From UBA2253 sp964646985 (lineage in GTDB: Bacteria; Bacillota_I; Bacilli_A; ML615J-28; CAG-698): a stretch of 64,000 nucleotides of DNA. The number at the start of each line of letters is the position of its first letter. The stretch's first letter is position 1. The DNA is taken from positions 12,910 through 76,909 of the forward strand of contig CAZYFI010000001.1 of assembly GCA_964646985.1 (NCBI GenBank). Reading direction: 5' to 3'. The position numbers and the translations under genes are program-made. Of the stretch, positions 62,871-64,000 are shown piece by piece. Below the pieces are notes generated by a model. The model ran no database searches and was not told the origin of the DNA. It saw nothing but the letters and a program-made list of their open reading frames with translations.

Positions 62871-62877
62871 AAGTTTT

Positions 62878-63726
62878 CTAATCTTTCTTTATCGTAAAGT
62901 CATTCGGAAATAAAGTAGAAAAAACAACATTTTTCATTGTTCTTGGATGAACAAACCCAACACGATAAGCATGCAACATCATTCGATCTTTGGCTTGCCC
63001 ATAGATAGCATCTCCGACTACAGGGTGATTGAGATGTGAAAAGTGAACGCGTATTTGATGCGTTTTCCCAGTATGAATATTCACATCGACAAGAGTCTGA
63101 TTGTTACCTGTTTTCAAAGTCTGATAACTTGTTTTTGCTGGTTTTCCTTTTTCATAAACAATATATTCATTGGATTTGTGGCGATTTTTTCCAATCGACA
63201 ATTCAATCATTCCTGATTTTGGTTTTATCACCCCATCAATGATGGCGTAATATCTTTTTTCTACTAGTTGTTGTTCTATTTGATGACTTAATGACGCCAA
63301 CGCCAATGGATGTTTTGCATATATCACAATTCCACTTGTATCAAAATCCAAACGGTGAGCATGCCTTGGCAACATGTTTTTTCCTTGCGACAAAAAATAA
63401 GCATAAACCATATTATCTAATGTAAGTTGCGTGTTTCCATCAGTATGAACCAATAATTTAGGAGGCTTGTTTACAAGCAAGACGTCATCGTCTTCAAAAA
63501 CAATCTCAAGTGGCTTTTCATAAGGCTTTAAATCAACACCATCTTGAAACTCAACCATAACAAAATCGTTGGCATGCAAATTTTGATTTTGCAATATGAC
63601 TTCTCCATTGACACTGATTGCTCCACTAAAAATCATATCATTTATCGCTTTTCTCCCAAGATGAAACGATTGTAAAAAAGCCAACAAACTAGTTGGTTTA
63701 TTTATTTCAAAGTAAATATCATTCAT
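62878..63726 (-). CDS. RluA-family pseudouridine synthase
   Basis: 282 residues with an S4-like RNA-binding N-domain (FHLGRKAINDMIFSGAISVNG) and the catalytic motif HRLDFDTSGIVIYAKHP containing the catalytic Asp, followed by KTHQIRVHFSHLNHPVVGDAIY. Modifies uridine in rRNA or tRNA; the exact site is not evident. Its ATG overlaps the stop of the upstream BRCT gene (ATGA). Confidence 0.92.
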   Translation of the reverse strand: MNDIYFEINKPTSLLAFLQSFHLGRKAINDMIFSGAISVNGEVILQNQNLHANDFVMVEFQDGVDLKPYEKPLEIVFEDDDVLLVNKPPKLLVHTDGNTQLTLDNMVYAYFLSQGKNMLPRHAHRLDFDTSGIVIYAKHPLALASLSHQIEQQLVEKRYYAIIDGVIKPKSGMIELSIGKNRHKSNEYIVYEKGKPAKTSYQTLKTGNNQTLVDVNIHTGKTHQIRVHFSHLNHPVVGDAIYGQAKDRMMLHAYRVGFVHPRTMKNVVFSTLFPNDFTIKKD

Positions 63727-64000
63727 TGTTTTCTTCTTTCATAAGAGATAATATCTCTTGTTCATTTACAAATTGCAAAGGAACGTTTTGTTTTGCCAGT
63801 TCGACCGCTTTTAGTAATTTGCTTTTAGGACTACTCCCCAACACAACAACATAATCAAGGCTGCGATTGATGTTTTTCTCTAAAAAAACTCCTTGACTAA
63901 GTAGTCGTTCATATAACTGCGCTCTTGTTATTGTTTGTGGTTTTCCTAAAACGCAAACGATTTTCTCATTTAATTTTTCGTTTTTTACATACTTTCCAAG
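63723..64000 (-). CDS. BRCT-domain protein, C-terminal part
   Basis: About 91 residues reach the right edge of the window. They form a single BRCT domain: KIVCVLGKPQTITRAQLYER, LDYVVVLGSSPKSKLLKAVE, FVNEQEILSLM. This domain ends NAD-dependent DNA ligase and some DnaQ-type exonucleases; the fragment cannot decide, though its relaxed BRCT consensus is closer to a free-standing or exonuclease-linked domain than to LigA. The TGA stop overlaps the start of the RluA-type gene. Confidence 0.75.

Noticed and set aside
1..64000. Possible use of TGA as tryptophan
   Set aside because: Trp is coded by TGG in every gene checked and TGA ends several genes, so the standard bacterial code applies.
1..64000. 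Insertion sequences, prophage, integron or CRISPR features
   Set aside because: No transposase, integrase, phage structural gene, direct-repeat array or attachment-like repeats found on reading; the gene order is continuous.

Overview
This is an AT-rich Bacillota-type chromosome segment. Tryptophan is encoded by TGG and TGA serves as a stop (for example at 12657 and 63723), so the standard bacterial code applies and Mycoplasma/Spiroplasma are excluded. The SUF order (CDSUB), the single-chain pyruvate:ferredoxin oxidoreductase, an LtaS-like enzyme, the ECF transporter module after the alpha operon and the zinc-type S14 and L36 fit a free-living low-GC Firmicute near the Acholeplasma/Izemoplasma/Erysipelotrichia neighbourhood. 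The exact taxon is inference. Almost all genes lie on the minus strand; only four (a radical SAM enzyme, a TM2 protein and a metal ABC pair) are on the plus strand. I see no insertion sequences, phage genes, CRISPR arrays or tRNAs.

Layout. 1-2463: ftsH (cut by the window edge), hpt and tilS, a classical trio. 2524-6588: an orphan membrane protein that looks like the membrane half of a Mur ligase, an LtaS-like sulfatase-fold synthase, and an ABC-type permease coupled to an ATPase that has lost its catalytic motifs. 6664-12571: apbE-sufCDSUB, a flavinyltransferase lipoprotein fused transcriptionally to the Fe-S assembly operon. 12657-16789: a small membrane protein, then an ECF sigma factor, a membrane anti-sigma-like protein with an RsgI-like outer domain, and a lipoprotein carrying a second copy of that domain. 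16928-20488: pyruvate:ferredoxin oxidoreductase. 20577-22819: a putative metalloprotein and a B12-binding-type radical SAM enzyme. 22816-31484: four overlapping cytoplasmic glycoside hydrolases (GH2-GH3-GH13-GH36) without a transporter. 31554-36567: a housekeeping block (rsmI, TerB-like, yabB, ricT, holB, tmk). 36731-38271: zinc/manganese ABC transporter. 38286-42097: truA, ecfT, ecfA2, ecfA1 and a NusG-II protein. 42173-43429: acyltransferase. 43531-57866: the complete S10-spc-alpha ribosomal operon with a good sigma-A promoter and a leader of about 125 nt. 58095-60692: an epimerase, a membrane protein and a DMT exporter. 60693-61053: a structured non-coding interval. 61054-63726: an orphan ECF sigma factor, an OlsB-like acyltransferase, ThpR and an RluA-type synthase. 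63723-64000: the end of a BRCT-domain protein.

How it fits together. The metabolic core is fermentative: PFOR supplies reduced ferredoxin, SUF makes its Fe-S clusters, and ApbE plus the NusG-II protein hint at extracytosolic flavin chemistry. The glycoside hydrolases degrade imported oligosaccharides. LtaS-like, OlsB-like and PlsC-like enzymes shape the envelope. The least ordinary items are the sigma/double-RsgI operon, the structured RNA near 60.75-60.96 kb, the dead ABC ATPase beside LtaS and the isolated Mur-ligase membrane domain. A repeated architectural feature is rho-independent hairpins that overlap stop codons, sometimes shared by two convergent genes.
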